Source: Oscillospiraceae bacterium (GTDB lineage Bacteria > Bacillota > Clostridia > Oscillospirales > Oscillospiraceae). From it: a DNA stretch of 64,000 nucleotides. A model generated the notes under the pieces. It ran no database searches and was not told the DNA's origin. It saw only the letters and a program-made list of their open reading frames with translations. Shown in pieces: positions 1 through 9,975 of this stretch (the stretch's first letter is position 1; every line of letters begins with the position of its first letter). The position numbers and the translations under genes were made by a program. The DNA is taken from NCBI GenBank assembly GCA_022846075.1, contig AP025582.1:2914001-2978000 (forward strand), in the 5' to 3' direction.

Positions 1-3000
1 CCGGTGGTGATCAGATTGCCGGCGTCCCTCTGGTAGCCGATGGAAATGATATAGGTGTTCCCCGCGGGAGTATCGGCCGTGACCTCGTCGGCGCCGATGC
101 CCACCCGGGCTTTCAGCAGAGGCGCCACGTAGCCAGGCAACAGCTCCAGCTCATCCTCCGTCCCCTCCAGAAGGGCCTTGCCGGTGGTGCTTTTCAGGAA
201 CGCCTGGTCCTCGTCGGAAAGCTCGCTGGGATCGTACGTATAGGTCAGCTTCGGATCCTGCGCCGTCCCAAACTCGCCGTAATAGACCGTCTTGGGCAGA
301 GCCGTCAGCGTCAGGGACTTTTTGGCCACGCTGAAAGCGGCGTCGCTGTACCAGCGCACCGGGCTCACAGCCCCATTCCAATAACCGGGGGCGGAAATAC
401 ACAGGTACTTGCCATTATGCGTGGCCGCCACCATGGGCTGGAGATTGCTCAGCCGGTGGCTCTCATCGTCCCGGTTGGGTCCCGAGGACTTGTCGTCCTC
501 CCAGGTAAGGACGATGCCGGGGACCTGAAAAGACTCGTCAGAGGAATAGGTATAGCCCACCTCGGAGCCGTCCTGATAGACCAGCGTCACCGTCAGGCCG
601 TAGAGAAGCAGGACCTCGCCGTAGGTGTAGCCCTCGATCTTGGGAAGGCCCGCCACCTTCAGGGACACCACCGGGTTGTTGAGCACGGTTGCGCTGGCCG
701 TCTGCGTCTCCAGATAGGGTTCCACCAGGACATAGTTCTTCCGGGCAGCCTCGCCCTCCAGCGCCACCGCGCTGATGGCGGCGTCCACCTGCTTGCTGGC
801 CACGCCGTCCGGGACATCATAATGAGGCGGCGCGGGATGTTCCCAGGTCAGTGTGGCGGTAAAGGAAACGGCCACCTTATCGTCGGCAAAGACGGGCCCA
901 CCGGTCAGCGGAAGGCCTTCATAACTGCCGCCCAAATCCTTAGGGACGAACTGGCTCTTCTGATCCTTTTGATAGACGGCGGTCTGCCCGGCAAACACGG
1001 TTTGGCTATCGCTGGCCCAGACTTTCACGCCGCTCATGGCGTTCTGGGGGCTGTTCGGGTCATCCTCCAGTTTGGTGATCACCAAAGGCCTGGGCAGGAC
1101 GGTCAACGGGCTGTCCGCCTTTTCCCCATCCGCCGCCAAGGTCCCCTCCGGGTCGGCATACTGGAAGGAATAATTGGCAAGACCGCTCCCGGAGATGGCG
1201 TCGCCGATGGAAATGGCGTATTCTCCGGCGTCCGTCCCCTGGTCCACGCTTGTTGTCAGCTCCGGCGCCTGATACCCTGCCAGCTTGGAGAGGCTCTCCG
1301 ACTTTCCATCGTTGGTAAATCCAGGCACATAATTTGCGCCGCCAAGCAGGTCCAAAGCCTTGATGTCGCTTTGTTTATAGTTGTAGTCAAGCTGGTCGTT
1401 CGGTTCTCCGTAATAGCGCTTTTGTCCAATGGCGGTCAGGGTCAGCGGAGCCTTTTCCACCTGGATGCGGTAAATGACCCGTTTCCCGTCGCCGCCCACC
1501 ACCAAGAATTCAAAGGTACCCACTTCCTCCGGAATCCCGCTGATGATGCCGTTCGTTTCGTCGTAGGTCAATCCTCTGGGAAGCTTGTCGTTGATCCCGG
1601 ACAGGCCGGTGGGAAGCTGCTTACTCTTATATGGCTCGCCATAGACGGTCTCCCGGGACTCGCCATAAAAGTTGAAAAGGTCCTCCCGGACGGTCTCATC
1701 CTCGCCCAGGTTAATGGACCGGGCGGAGCCGCCCACATAATAGAGCTCCTCCGCCAGGTTCCAAGTGGAGCCGCCGAAGATCTTGTCCTGCGTGCTCCAA
1801 ACGGCGGCCACCTGGGGGATGCTGGAGTCCTGGGGCACCAGACGGGAGAACATGGCCAGCTCCTTCATGCCCAGGCCCATATCCAGCACTTGGGCCGTGC
1901 TGGCGCCAAAGGGGAAGGTGTGCAGCCGGAAGGGTACCCGGACCAGATAATACTCGTCTGTGCTGCCCTGCGAGCTGTTCAGCACACGGTAGGAGGTGTC
2001 GGTACAGCGGATGGAGATGGTCATCTGCCGCAGGTTGGACGGAGTTTCCACCAAACGCTCCAGCGGCAGAATGGCCTTGGAGTAATGGGTCGTGTATTCC
2101 CCGTCCGCCTGGGTCCCGCCGGCGATCTCATAGTGGCGGCCCCACAGGAACGGCGTGGGATTTTCCACGTTGGTCCCGATATTGTATCTGCGCAGCGTCT
2201 CCTGCCACTGGGCCGCCTCATCCCCCGATAAGCCGCCCGGGAGGAGGGCAGGCTCCAGATAGGTGGCGTCGTAGGCGATGGTCAGATTGATGGAGGTGAT
2301 ACCGCCGCAGATTGCCTTCTTGTTCCTGCCGGAAGCCGCGTCGGAAGCCTGACGCACCTCTTCCAGGTCAGAGACCTTGACGCCCACCCAGAACACATCG
2401 TTCCGCTTGACCGTCTGCCCCTCTCCCGTGGCAGCATTCAACAGCTCTGGATCGGCGGTGATCTCATCTGTGTTGACGCCGAGGAACTCCAGCGACAGCT
2501 TTCCTTTATCCTTGTCTACGGGCGTAGACACAACCAGCTCCCGCCGGGCGTGCCAGGCCGCTGCCTCCGCTTCGCTCAGACCGCTGGGCAGAGGCAGGTA
2601 AAAATAATCGCTGCCTGTGCTCTTCGTCAGGATCGGCGTATAACCGTTTTGGAGCAGGGCCACATCCCCGCCGTCCACGGTGCCGTTGCGGTCTACGTCG
2701 CATACCCGAAGCTTGAAGAGGGAGATCACCTTATCGCTCCCGGTGAGGAAGGGCACGTCATTTTCTCCGGGAGAAGGATCCAGTGCCCGGCGCAGCAGTT
2801 CTGCGTCTGCCGTGGTCACCGCCCCATCCATATCCACGTCGCCGGGAATAGGCAGGACGACTAAGGTGCGGCAGAAGGTTTTGGCGTTTTCCCGGTTCAC
2901 GTCCAGGAAAGCGTCCGGATCGCTGGTGTAGGTTTTCCCCGTAAGAGGATCTGTAAAAGTATACTCGATCTGATAGATGCCCGGCACCACCCGCACGCCC

Positions 3001-5081
3001 CGGAGGTCGATCCGGTCCTGCCCGTTCTCGTCCCGGACCACCTGGAAGGTGTCGGCTCCTGCCGCCGGCTTCATGCTCCCGTCCCCGTCATAATAGCAGA
3101 CCGTGCCGGCGTCGTCCTTGATGTCCGAAACTGTCAACCCGTGTTCCGGGTCGTCCGCCAAACGCAGGGTGACGCTCCGGCGGACATGCTCCGCCCCGGG
3201 GTCCAGCGTCACGCGCTGTCCCTGGCTGTCGATTACCGTAAAGCCGGGATCCACAAAGCTGCTGTCCTGGTAGACTACAATCGCCGTCTCATCCAGGTCC
3301 ACATCCGCTTCCCCGCTCCAGGCACCAATTTCGTAGGTATCCTCCCGGTTGTAGAGGCCTTTATTGTTTTCCGGACCGTTTGGGCGGTGGACGTCCACTT
3401 TTCCAAAGTTCCGCTCCGCCCGAAAGAGCTCCTTCGCCTTCTCTTTCTCCGCCTCCACACTGCCTCCAAGCAATGTCCAGACGTCGCCCGTGTCCCGGGC
3501 GATCATGCCGAAGGGGGTGTTGCCCGGATTCTGCTCCAACTTCGGGTCGTTGAGACGCTGAATGTAAAAGTGGTATGTATTGGAGGAAACCCCATCAGGG
3601 GCGGTAACCGTCACCTCGATCTCATTATAGCGGTCATCACTGGTAGAGAGAGCCAGCGGGATCGTGCCGCCGTCAAGCTCCCATTGGGAGCGCATGGGAT
3701 ACTCAAAACTATTGTAGATGTCATATTTGGGTGTCCCATCAGCGTTCTCCCCTGCCCTCACGCTGTCATTGAGCACCGTGTGGCTCAAGGCATACTCCGT
3801 CCAGCTCTCATTCCCTGCCTGACGGACGGAAAGAGTTACACCGGATTGGGTCATATCGATGTCCCCAGCCCGGAAAGGCTCCGACGCCAACAGCGAAATG
3901 TCCAGCGCCTCCACGTCCGAGTCTACGCGAAGGTAATAAGACATATTTGAGGCGCTGGGATCGAAGGTCGTCTCGGTACCGGCGGCGTTGGGATCACCGT
4001 TATAGAGAATCCCCTTCATCAGATTTTGGGATTTATCTGCCTGACCGTCCGCCCTCACCGGGTAAAGGCCTGTCTCCGCCTCACCTCGGTCCGCCTCAGC
4101 TTTTGCGTTGATTGGGGCCGTGTCTACAAGCGTAGCGTCATCACTGAGAGACCAGTGGGCAATAATGGGCAGCTGTTTTTCATTATAAAACAGCCAAATC
4201 TCAGACTCGCTCGCCGGTTTATTCTGATTGAGCTCCCCCGCCTTCGCTTCCGAGGACACAATGGTCTCCCGGACCTCTTCCATATTAATTGGCTCTACAT
4301 CATTTAAGTAAAAGTCTCTATAAGAAGATTGCCCAGGATATTCATTCGTCCCTTCATTTCCCCAGCCCCAGCCAAAAACATACCATCCCGCAAAGGTTCG
4401 GTCCGGTATACGGCCCAGCAGGGGCTCCAGGTCTCTGATGTTGCAGGAGCCTCCGCCCTCATAACTGGGCCTGGTCACCATAAGCTGATCCAAAGTATAG
4501 ATGCCATTGGAGTCGGAGACCCAATTCAGATATTTGTATCGCTCAAGATTGGAGTGGTTGTCAACATCCAAATCCTTTTCCACGGCCATCTCCATACTGC
4601 CGCTGTTGAAAACCTCTCCTCCGGGTTTTGCCGTATCCACTCGGTACTCCAGATAAGCGGTACCCATAAAAATATCCGTGTAGCCAGAATCTACCTCCGC
4701 CTGCATCATCTGCTCCAGCAGGTTGATAATTTCAGGCTCCGTCTTATTTTCTTCGGTCTCCGTTTCCTCGGAGGGCTCCTCCTGGGTGGGTTCCTCGGGA
4801 GGAATATCTTCCGTGGGCGCGGGAAGGGCCGTGCCCTCCACCGGGGTCTCTTCCGGGGGAACGCCCTCTTCCGTCTCAGTAGGCTCAGGGGTGACCACAT
4901 CTGTAACTTCTGGTTCCAGCCCTCCGGTATTGGTGGTAGGTTCGGGAGCGGGACTGGAGGAGGTGAGGGGCAGTTCCTCAAACGGCTGCTCCGGAGATAG
5001 AGATGCCGCCTGACTGACAGGCCCCCCTAGCATCTGTGCGGCTAACAGCAAACTGACCGCTTTTCTACCTGCCTGTCTCAT
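1..5081 (-). CDS. Secreted multidomain protein with internal dockerin, cohesin-like and MBG-type repeats (3' end outside window)
   Basis: The frame opens with ATG at 5081-5079 and stays open to base 1 (1693 codons visible, no stop), so the C-terminus is missing. The start follows AGGAGG with 7 nt spacing. Residues 1-26 are a Sec signal peptide (MRQAGRKAVSLLLAAQ..., cleavage near VSQA-A). Residues 28-108 are rich in Pro, Glu and Thr. Around 227-243 lies a Trp-rich FAGWY stretch like InlB repeats. A cadherin-like domain follows at about 353-510, then a DUF5011-like module with an FVDPGF motif (about 510-740). An internal dockerin has two good loops, GDVDMDGAVTTADAELL (about 745) and CDVDRNGTVDGGDVALL (about 795). 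A cohesin-like domain spans about 855-1065, a He_PIG-like Ig (GLTYDETNGIISGIP) about 1155-1200, and MBG-type repeats with YYGE signatures start near 1210 and 1590. It is probably co-transcribed with the gene ending at 5132 and likely acts outside the cell. The domain names are pattern-based; the function is unknown. Confidence 0.88.
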   Translation of the reverse strand, partial: MRQAGRKAVSLLLAAQMLGGPVSQAASLSPEQPFEELPLTSSSPAPEPTTNTGGLEPEVTDVVTPEPTETEEGVPPEETPVEGTALPAPTEDIPPEEPTQEEPSEETETEENKTEPEIINLLEQMMQAEVDSGYTDIFMGTAYLEYRVDTAKPGGEVFNSGSMEMAVEKDLDVDNHSNLERYKYLNWVSDSNGIYTLDQLMVTRPSYEGGGSCNIRDLEPLLGRIPDRTFAGWYVFGWGWGNEGTNEYPGQSSYRDFYLNDVEPINMEEVRETIVSSEAKAGELNQNKPASESEIWLFYNEKQLPIIAHWSLSDDATLVDTAPINAKAEADRGEAETGLYPVRADGQADKSQNLMKGILYNGDPNAAGTETTFDPSASNMSYYLRVDSDVEALDISLLASEPFRAGDIDMTQSGVTLSVRQAGNESWTEYALSHTVLNDSVRAGENADGTPKYDIYNSFEYPMRSQWELDGGTIPLALSTSDDRYNEIEVTVTAPDGVSSNTYHFYIQRLNDPKLEQNPGNTPFGMIARDTGDVWTLLGGSVEAEKEKAKELFRAERNFGKVDVHRPNGPENNKGLYNREDTYEIGAWSGEADVDLDETAIVVYQDSSFVDPGFTVIDSQGQRVTLDPGAEHVRRSVTLRLADDPEHGLTVSDIKDDAGTVCYYDGDGSMKPAAGADTFQVVRDENGQDRIDLRGVRVVPGIYQIEYTFTDPLTGKTYTSDPDAFLDVNRENAKTFCRTLVVLPIPGDVDMDGAVTTADAELLRRALDPSPGENDVPFLTGSDKVISLFKLRVCDVDRNGTVDGGDVALLQNGYTPILTKSTGSDYFYLPLPSGLSEAEAAAWHARRELVVSTPVDKDKGKLSLEFLGVNTDEITADPELLNAATGEGQTVKRNDVFWVGVKVSDLEEVRQASDAASGRNKKAICGGITSINLTIAYDATYLEPALLPGGLSGDEAAQWQETLRRYNIGTNVENPTPFLWGRHYEIAGGTQADGEYTTHYSKAILPLERLVETPSNLRQMTISIRCTDTSYRVLNSSQGSTDEYYLVRVPFRLHTFPFGASTAQVLDMGLGMKELAMFSRLVPQDSSIPQVAAVWSTQDKIFGGSTWNLAEELYYVGGSARSINLGEDETVREDLFNFYGESRETVYGEPYKSKQLPTGLSGINDKLPRGLTYDETNGIISGIPEEVGTFEFLVVGGDGKRVIYRIQVEKAPLTLTAIGQKRYYGEPNDQLDYNYKQSDIKALDLLGGANYVPGFTNDGKSESLSKLAGYQAPELTTSVDQGTDAGEYAISIGDAISGSGLANYSFQYADPEGTLAADGEKADSPLTVLPRPLVITKLEDDPNSPQNAMSGVKVWASDSQTVFAGQTAVYQKDQKSQFVPKDLGGSYEGLPLTGGPVFADDKVAVSFTATLTWEHPAPPHYDVPDGVASKQVDAAISAVALEGEAARKNYVLVEPYLETQTASATVLNNPVVSLKVAGLPKIEGYTYGEVLLLYGLTVTLVYQDGSEVGYTYSSDESFQVPGIVLTWEDDKSSGPNRDDESHRLSNLQPMVAATHNGKYLCISAPGYWNGAVSPVRWYSDAAFSVAKKSLTLTALPKTVYYGEFGTAQDPKLTYTYDPSELSDEDQAFLKSTTGKALLEGTEDELELLPGYVAPLLKARVGIGADEVTADTPAGNTYIISIGYQRDAGNLITT

Positions 5082-5088
5082 CTCTACC

Positions 5089-5094
5089 CCTCCT
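5089..5094 (-). promoter_or_regulatory. Shine-Dalgarno site of the downstream operon gene
   Basis: The minus strand reads AGGAGG here, followed by GGTAGAG and then ATG at 5081. It is a consensus ribosome-binding site at 7 nt spacing and fixes the start of the 3'-truncated gene. Confidence 0.85.
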
Positions 5095-5118
5095 CTCATC
5101 CAAAAATAGGCGCAAGGA

Positions 5119-5152
5119 CCCACAGACTACATTATGATATGTAGTCTGTGGG
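5119..5152 (-). terminator. Perfect 12-bp hairpin over the stop codon of the upstream operon gene (possible attenuator)
   Basis: CCCACAGACTAC (5119-5130) and GTAGTCTGTGGG (5141-5152) are perfect inverted repeats around a 10-nt loop. The TAA stop of the upstream gene (5134-5132) lies inside the loop. On the minus strand the stem is followed by about ten mixed bases and then a short T run (CTATTTTTG), so it is a weak intrinsic terminator at best. It may be partial termination between the two operon genes or an RNA-processing or stability element. Confidence 0.5.
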
Positions 5153-8100
5153 CTTGTAATAAGGCACGATTTGGTCCACACCATAATAGAGCTTATTGGC
5201 GTCGATATTGTTGATGTTCCTGTCGTTGTTGACGTCACAGACCCGGTAACGGTAGAGACGCCAATCCGGGAAGCTGGCGGCCGCAGTATCCCCCAGAGGA
5301 TCGGCCACCCTGTTTTGGATCAGCTCTCCGTCCACATGCTCCGCCTGCCGGTTGGCGTCTACGTCGCCCACCCGCGCCAAGACGATCATGGGCCGCTTCA
5401 GGACGATATCCGTAGTGCCGTCATAGTCTTTAAAGGTATAGCACAGGGTATAAACACCCGGACGAATGGCGTAGTCATAGACCGTGCCACTCCCGTCGTC
5501 AGTCTGCCACCAGTTGTCGATGGTGCCGGTAGCGGAGTCGTCCGCCCGGCCTGTGTCCGCCTGCCCCAGGTCCAGTTCCACGGTATCCACCGTGCCTGCC
5601 GTTGTCTGCTGTCCCAAAAAACGTTCCTTCTGCGTGGCAGCGGCCTCGTCCAGCAGATCCACCACTACACTACGGGAAATATCCGCCGGATCCACCGGAA
5701 GTCCGGCGGAATTTTTAACGTCGTGGATTCCGGGGTCCTGGAAGGGCTCGCCCAGGATTACGAAAAGCGCCTTCTCGTCCTGATCATAGTTGTGGTTGGC
5801 ACTGCTCACCTTGCCCCAGGCCTCCGGCCAATATGTGTTCTTCAGTGCAGCCGCCTTGGCGGGCGTCTTGCCCGCCGCAAAGCGGTTCTCCGCCAGGAAG
5901 GCACTCCACGCGTCGGCCCTGTCGGCATCTGTGGTCAGGGTGCTGTCATTGTAGATCATACCCTTGGGTGAATTTCCGTAGAGCATTTGATAGGGAATAT
6001 CCTTCCCCCTCCGGACAATGACCACCTGGAAGGTTCTGGACACTGGCACAGGGGCCCCTGTAGACGCAGTGGGGTAGTCCGGGGTAGGTGTAGTCACCAC
6101 ACAGCTCAGGGTGATCTCCACCGTTTTGCTGGCCAGGGCGTCGGGATCGTTGGGATCCACCGGGGCGTCAAATATGCTGGTCTGGTGCTCTGTGGGTGCG
6201 CCCGCCGTCTCGTGCCAGGTCTTTCCCTGCTCATCCGTGGTCGTGTTGGAAAGTGCCGACCCATTGGACGTATCCGTGATGTAGACCTTTACATCATCAA
6301 TATCAGGCGACAGCTCATTTTTCCGAAGTTTGAGATAGAGCTGCACTTTTTTCAGTTCGCTGCCGTCGCTGGCCTTCGTCGCGTCCGCGTTGTCCCCCAG
6401 CACCACCAGGTATTTCTCCTGGCTGGAATCACTCTCCGTCATGCCGGGGTCCACCTGGATCACATTGGGAGTATTCTCATACCAGCGCACGTTTTGCCGG
6501 TAATCCTCCTGGATCAGGGTAGCCCCTATGCCCGTACCGGCCTGAGCCTCCGTGCCGGCGTATGCCTTCAAAAGGCTCATCCGCAGCTTGGCCATGACCG
6601 GCTCGTAGAAGTCCACGTGGACCACCACATCCTTGGCGGGCATCTGGAAGAAGTAGGCCACTACATCCGTGTCCTCCGCCACCGCGCTATCCTTTTCATA
6701 CTTATACACATAGAGGGGCACCTTGACCGCCCCATTCATGTAATAGACCTCTTTCACCTCGTTCTCATCGGTGGGCTCGGCATAGATCCATACATATTCG
6801 TGATCGACGGCGTAGACATCCACCGCCGGGTCAAAGGCAGGCCGGTTTGCTATGCCGGTGGCTGTGATCGTCGCGCCCTGGGGCGTTCCGGCCGGGAGGA
6901 TGGGCTGATTGCCCGCCATGCCCGTCACGATTTTCGCCGTACCCATGCTCCCATCCACGGGATCGGTCACAACGCTCACATTGTAAACAGCTTTACTGGT
7001 AACCTCGAATTGCGCATAGAAGCTTTTGAGCGGATCATCCTTGTCATAGCTGTTGCTGGTGATCAGCAGCAGGTCCCGGTACAAGACGCTACTGTCGTTG
7101 CCGGAAAGGTTGTAGACATAGGTGACGGTAAATGTAGTCTTTCCCCCCGCGGGCAGATAGGGGGCCGGTGCCTGGAGCACCTCAAAGTGGCTGCCGTTGT
7201 CGGGAGTGTGGCCGCCGTGATCTGTATCGACGCTCAGGCCGTACAGGTCGGTGGTCCCCGTGTTCTCAATGGTCAGGGTGAAGGTCTGGCGCGCCACATA
7301 GCCCTCGGTCTGAACGGTATAGGTAATCTCCGACACCTCGTCCGGCGTGGTGCCGGTCCATGTAACGCCCAGATGGCTGTCTCCCTCGTGGTACAGACGA
7401 ATCTTGTCGTCACCCTTGGGATCGGGCACCGGCTGATCCGCTCCGCCCGAGGGGTCGGCAACATACGCGGGCGCCTGCACCTGCATCTGCACCTTCTTCT
7501 CATCCGGAGCGGCTGCGTTATCCACCCGGCCGTAGCCGGGATAAGCCGCCTCTTCAAAATCGGCGGGACCGCCGTAGGTGACGACAGAATCCGTCCCCCA
7601 AACGGGCGCCGTCTGTCCACCGTCGGCCGTACAGGTCCAGCCTGCATCCACGGCCCGGAACTGTCCTATCCTGCCGGGCTGGGCTCCCGTGGCGCCGTCA
7701 TAGGTGGTGTTTACCCCGTAGCCGATGGGCAGCACCACATGGCTTGGCAGAACGCTGTCGGAATAGAAGGGATACAGGCCCGCGTGCAGGCCGGTAAAAT
7801 CAAACTGGGTGCCGTCGCCCACCAGATAACTATCGGTGTAGTAATTGGTTCTGGGCGGTGCGTATACGGGGATCAGCTCCGACCATTGACCACCGTCCTC
7901 CTGCACGGAGACATAGAACCACCCGCCCAGATTGATAGACCGGCGCACGTTCTCCCCACCGGCGGAAAGGGTTCCACTGCCGGGATAATAGGTCAAATTA
8001 TAGACTCCACTCCCTCCCGGCGAGGGCAAATAGAAGGATGTGTCATCCGCCGGGGCAACAGGGACCTTTGGCAGATCATCTATTGTATCAATCAAAGTCC

Positions 8101-9967
8101 CATCGGGTAAATAGGTGCGAAAAGCCACCTCCGGGTCAAAGCCTTGCACCACGCCGGCATCGTTTTGTTTTTCTACCCGCAAGGTCAGGATCCCTTTGTC
8201 GCCCGTGCTGACGTGAGTGGCCACATAGTGACGATCCGTGTAGTCAGCAACGGTCCGGCGGGCGGAAAGTCCCTCCGTAAACGCGTCGGGAATCGTGACC
8301 CAGGGATAATGGGCCGACACATAATCCCGTATTGCCCCGTTGTCCGGGCCCGCCAAAGCGTACTCACCCGCCGCAGGCCAGTCTTGAGGTGTGGCCTCCG
8401 TTGTCTTCAGGGTATTCAAAGCGTTAGGGGTCCAGGTGTCTACAGGCATCGTCAGCACAAAGGAGCCCGGCACCGGGGAGAGCCCAAGCACCGCCTTGTT
8501 GGGAAGGGCCAGGTCCTCCAGCGTGTCGGGGTGGCCGCTGTTCAAAAAGGCCGCCGCCTGCGTCTCGCTGTAAGTGCCCTCCAGCCCGGTCGCGTTGACG
8601 CCCGTCAGCTCCACCTCGGAAACTGTGAGGTGGACCTCCATGGGCAAAGGATATTTTTTGTTTGCCCCATCCTCTTCGTAATAAAAATACTGGGTGACCA
8701 GATATTCTCCGCCCTTGGACGTGTAGCCGGTCAGCGCTTTCCACTCCGTGCCGTCGCTGGCACGGGTATAGTCGGGCGTCTCACCCACCTGGACGGGGCG
8801 GTAGACGGCGTAACCGGCGGCGGTATCCCCCCAGTTAAGGATAAAGTTTTCCTGGGTGGCATCGGCGTATGTCCCCGTGATCTCAGGACGGTAGCGCTGG
8901 ATGGTGGAGGCAATATCGGCAGAGGTACCCGAAGTGAACGCCTGATAGGCGTTCACCGTCAGCTCCGCGCCCCCGGCCACCTCGGCCTTCACCAGGACCT
9001 TGGGGAAAATAAATTCAAAGATGACCTGGGCTTTTGAGTTGGGATCGCTCACATCCCCGTTAGGTCCATAAGGATTTTCCGCACTGTGTTTATTTGTTAT
9101 GTACGTATCATCATAGTCCTGGATCAGCTCCGTCAGCATCCAGTTTTCATCTGGGTCTGTCGGATATCCAATCAAAAAGTCTGAGCCACTCCCAGTGGTG
9201 TCCGAAAACTTTTTCACCATATCCGCAAGGTGATCCGGATTGACTTGAAAGCTCAATTCGCCTAGGTTTACGCCTTTTCCGGGGCCAGAGGTCCCTGCCC
9301 CGTCACTGGAATAGCCGTCTTTTCCATTCTCCGGATCAACCACGCCGCTGGCGTTGATATAAATGTACGACTTATTCTCCGTTCCTCCGTATATATCCAT
9401 CCATTTCACTACATTATGGTTAGGGTCCATCGTATTGAGTATATCCTGATCCAAGCGAAGGTACATATTGATGCTGCCGTTTATGGGCCCGCCGGCTTCC
9501 GCGCTGTCCTTTCCCGGCACCACCTCAGAATATTTATATCCTTCCTCCCCTACGGATTTAAACGGAGAACGCCGCCCCTGGCCGGTAACATCAATAAGGA
9601 GAGCGCTGTCCTCACTGTAATATGTTCTTTCCGAACCAGTAACCGCCGTAACCAAAGTCTGTTTCTCTCCGCCACTTCCCATTTCCAAATAGGACGGACG
9701 GATATAGTCGGGATTAAACTGAATGTTAAACGCGGTAGCGGCAAACTTTTCTGTATTTTCCACCGAAAGCCGTACCAACGCCTGAATGGACCCATCTTCT
9801 ATCAGTTTAAAGTCCATACAGCGGAATAACAGTGTAGGAGGACCAGGTTGGGCGGCAAACGCAGTAACACCCGCCCACACCGTCATACCGGTCAGCGCAA
9901 TCGCCCCAGCCGCCAAAGAAAAGCGCGCGACATGGTCGATTTCTTTCCACAGCTTTTTCCCACTCAT
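5132..9967 (-). CDS. Secreted cohesin-like / Ig-repeat protein with C-terminal dockerin
   Basis: This gene encodes 1611 aa from ATG at 9967. GTG at 9979 is an in-frame alternative, but it lies inside the GAGGTGA ribosome site that suits the ATG. The N-terminus is a signal peptide: a KKLWK basic region, then a hydrophobic FSLAAGAIALTGMTVWAG core and cleavage near AFA-A. Residues about 44-340 look cohesin-like, with an early strand pattern containing FNIQFNPDYIRP and a closing VIFEFIFPKVLVKA. Around 880-915 an IENTGTTDLYGLSV segment resembles ASPM/Hydin-type Ig domains. Around 1107-1124 FQMPAKDVVVHVDF matches divergent InlB B-repeats. Residues about 1327-1527 form a module also found in the next gene. 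The C-terminus is a dockerin: GDVDANRQAEHVDGELI (degenerate) and CDVNNDRNINNIDANKL. There is no membrane anchor or LPxTG. It is the first gene of a probable two-gene operon and is likely extracellular; the ligand is unknown. Confidence 0.92.
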   Translation of the reverse strand: MSGKKLWKEIDHVARFSLAAGAIALTGMTVWAGVTAFAAQPGPPTLLFRCMDFKLIEDGSIQALVRLSVENTEKFAATAFNIQFNPDYIRPSYLEMGSGGEKQTLVTAVTGSERTYYSEDSALLIDVTGQGRRSPFKSVGEEGYKYSEVVPGKDSAEAGGPINGSINMYLRLDQDILNTMDPNHNVVKWMDIYGGTENKSYIYINASGVVDPENGKDGYSSDGAGTSGPGKGVNLGELSFQVNPDHLADMVKKFSDTTGSGSDFLIGYPTDPDENWMLTELIQDYDDTYITNKHSAENPYGPNGDVSDPNSKAQVIFEFIFPKVLVKAEVAGGAELTVNAYQAFTSGTSADIASTIQRYRPEITGTYADATQENFILNWGDTAAGYAVYRPVQVGETPDYTRASDGTEWKALTGYTSKGGEYLVTQYFYYEEDGANKKYPLPMEVHLTVSEVELTGVNATGLEGTYSETQAAAFLNSGHPDTLEDLALPNKAVLGLSPVPGSFVLTMPVDTWTPNALNTLKTTEATPQDWPAAGEYALAGPDNGAIRDYVSAHYPWVTIPDAFTEGLSARRTVADYTDRHYVATHVSTGDKGILTLRVEKQNDAGVVQGFDPEVAFRTYLPDGTLIDTIDDLPKVPVAPADDTSFYLPSPGGSGVYNLTYYPGSGTLSAGGENVRRSINLGGWFYVSVQEDGGQWSELIPVYAPPRTNYYTDSYLVGDGTQFDFTGLHAGLYPFYSDSVLPSHVVLPIGYGVNTTYDGATGAQPGRIGQFRAVDAGWTCTADGGQTAPVWGTDSVVTYGGPADFEEAAYPGYGRVDNAAAPDEKKVQMQVQAPAYVADPSGGADQPVPDPKGDDKIRLYHEGDSHLGVTWTGTTPDEVSEITYTVQTEGYVARQTFTLTIENTGTTDLYGLSVDTDHGGHTPDNGSHFEVLQAPAPYLPAGGKTTFTVTYVYNLSGNDSSVLYRDLLLITSNSYDKDDPLKSFYAQFEVTSKAVYNVSVVTDPVDGSMGTAKIVTGMAGNQPILPAGTPQGATITATGIANRPAFDPAVDVYAVDHEYVWIYAEPTDENEVKEVYYMNGAVKVPLYVYKYEKDSAVAEDTDVVAYFFQMPAKDVVVHVDFYEPVMAKLRMSLLKAYAGTEAQAGTGIGATLIQEDYRQNVRWYENTPNVIQVDPGMTESDSSQEKYLVVLGDNADATKASDGSELKKVQLYLKLRKNELSPDIDDVKVYITDTSNGSALSNTTTDEQGKTWHETAGAPTEHQTSIFDAPVDPNDPDALASKTVEITLSCVVTTPTPDYPTASTGAPVPVSRTFQVVIVRRGKDIPYQMLYGNSPKGMIYNDSTLTTDADRADAWSAFLAENRFAAGKTPAKAAALKNTYWPEAWGKVSSANHNYDQDEKALFVILGEPFQDPGIHDVKNSAGLPVDPADISRSVVVDLLDEAAATQKERFLGQQTTAGTVDTVELDLGQADTGRADDSATGTIDNWWQTDDGSGTVYDYAIRPGVYTLCYTFKDYDGTTDIVLKRPMIVLARVGDVDANRQAEHVDGELIQNRVADPLGDTAAASFPDWRLYRYRVCDVNNDRNINNIDANKLYYGVDQIVPYYKPTDYIS

Positions 9968-9975
9968 CCGGCGGC

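Noticed and set aside
417-9037. Plus-strand open frames opposite the two smaller genes
   Set aside because: They are also codon-aligned antisense shadows. The minus-strand frames have signal peptides, recognisable domains and ribosome sites.
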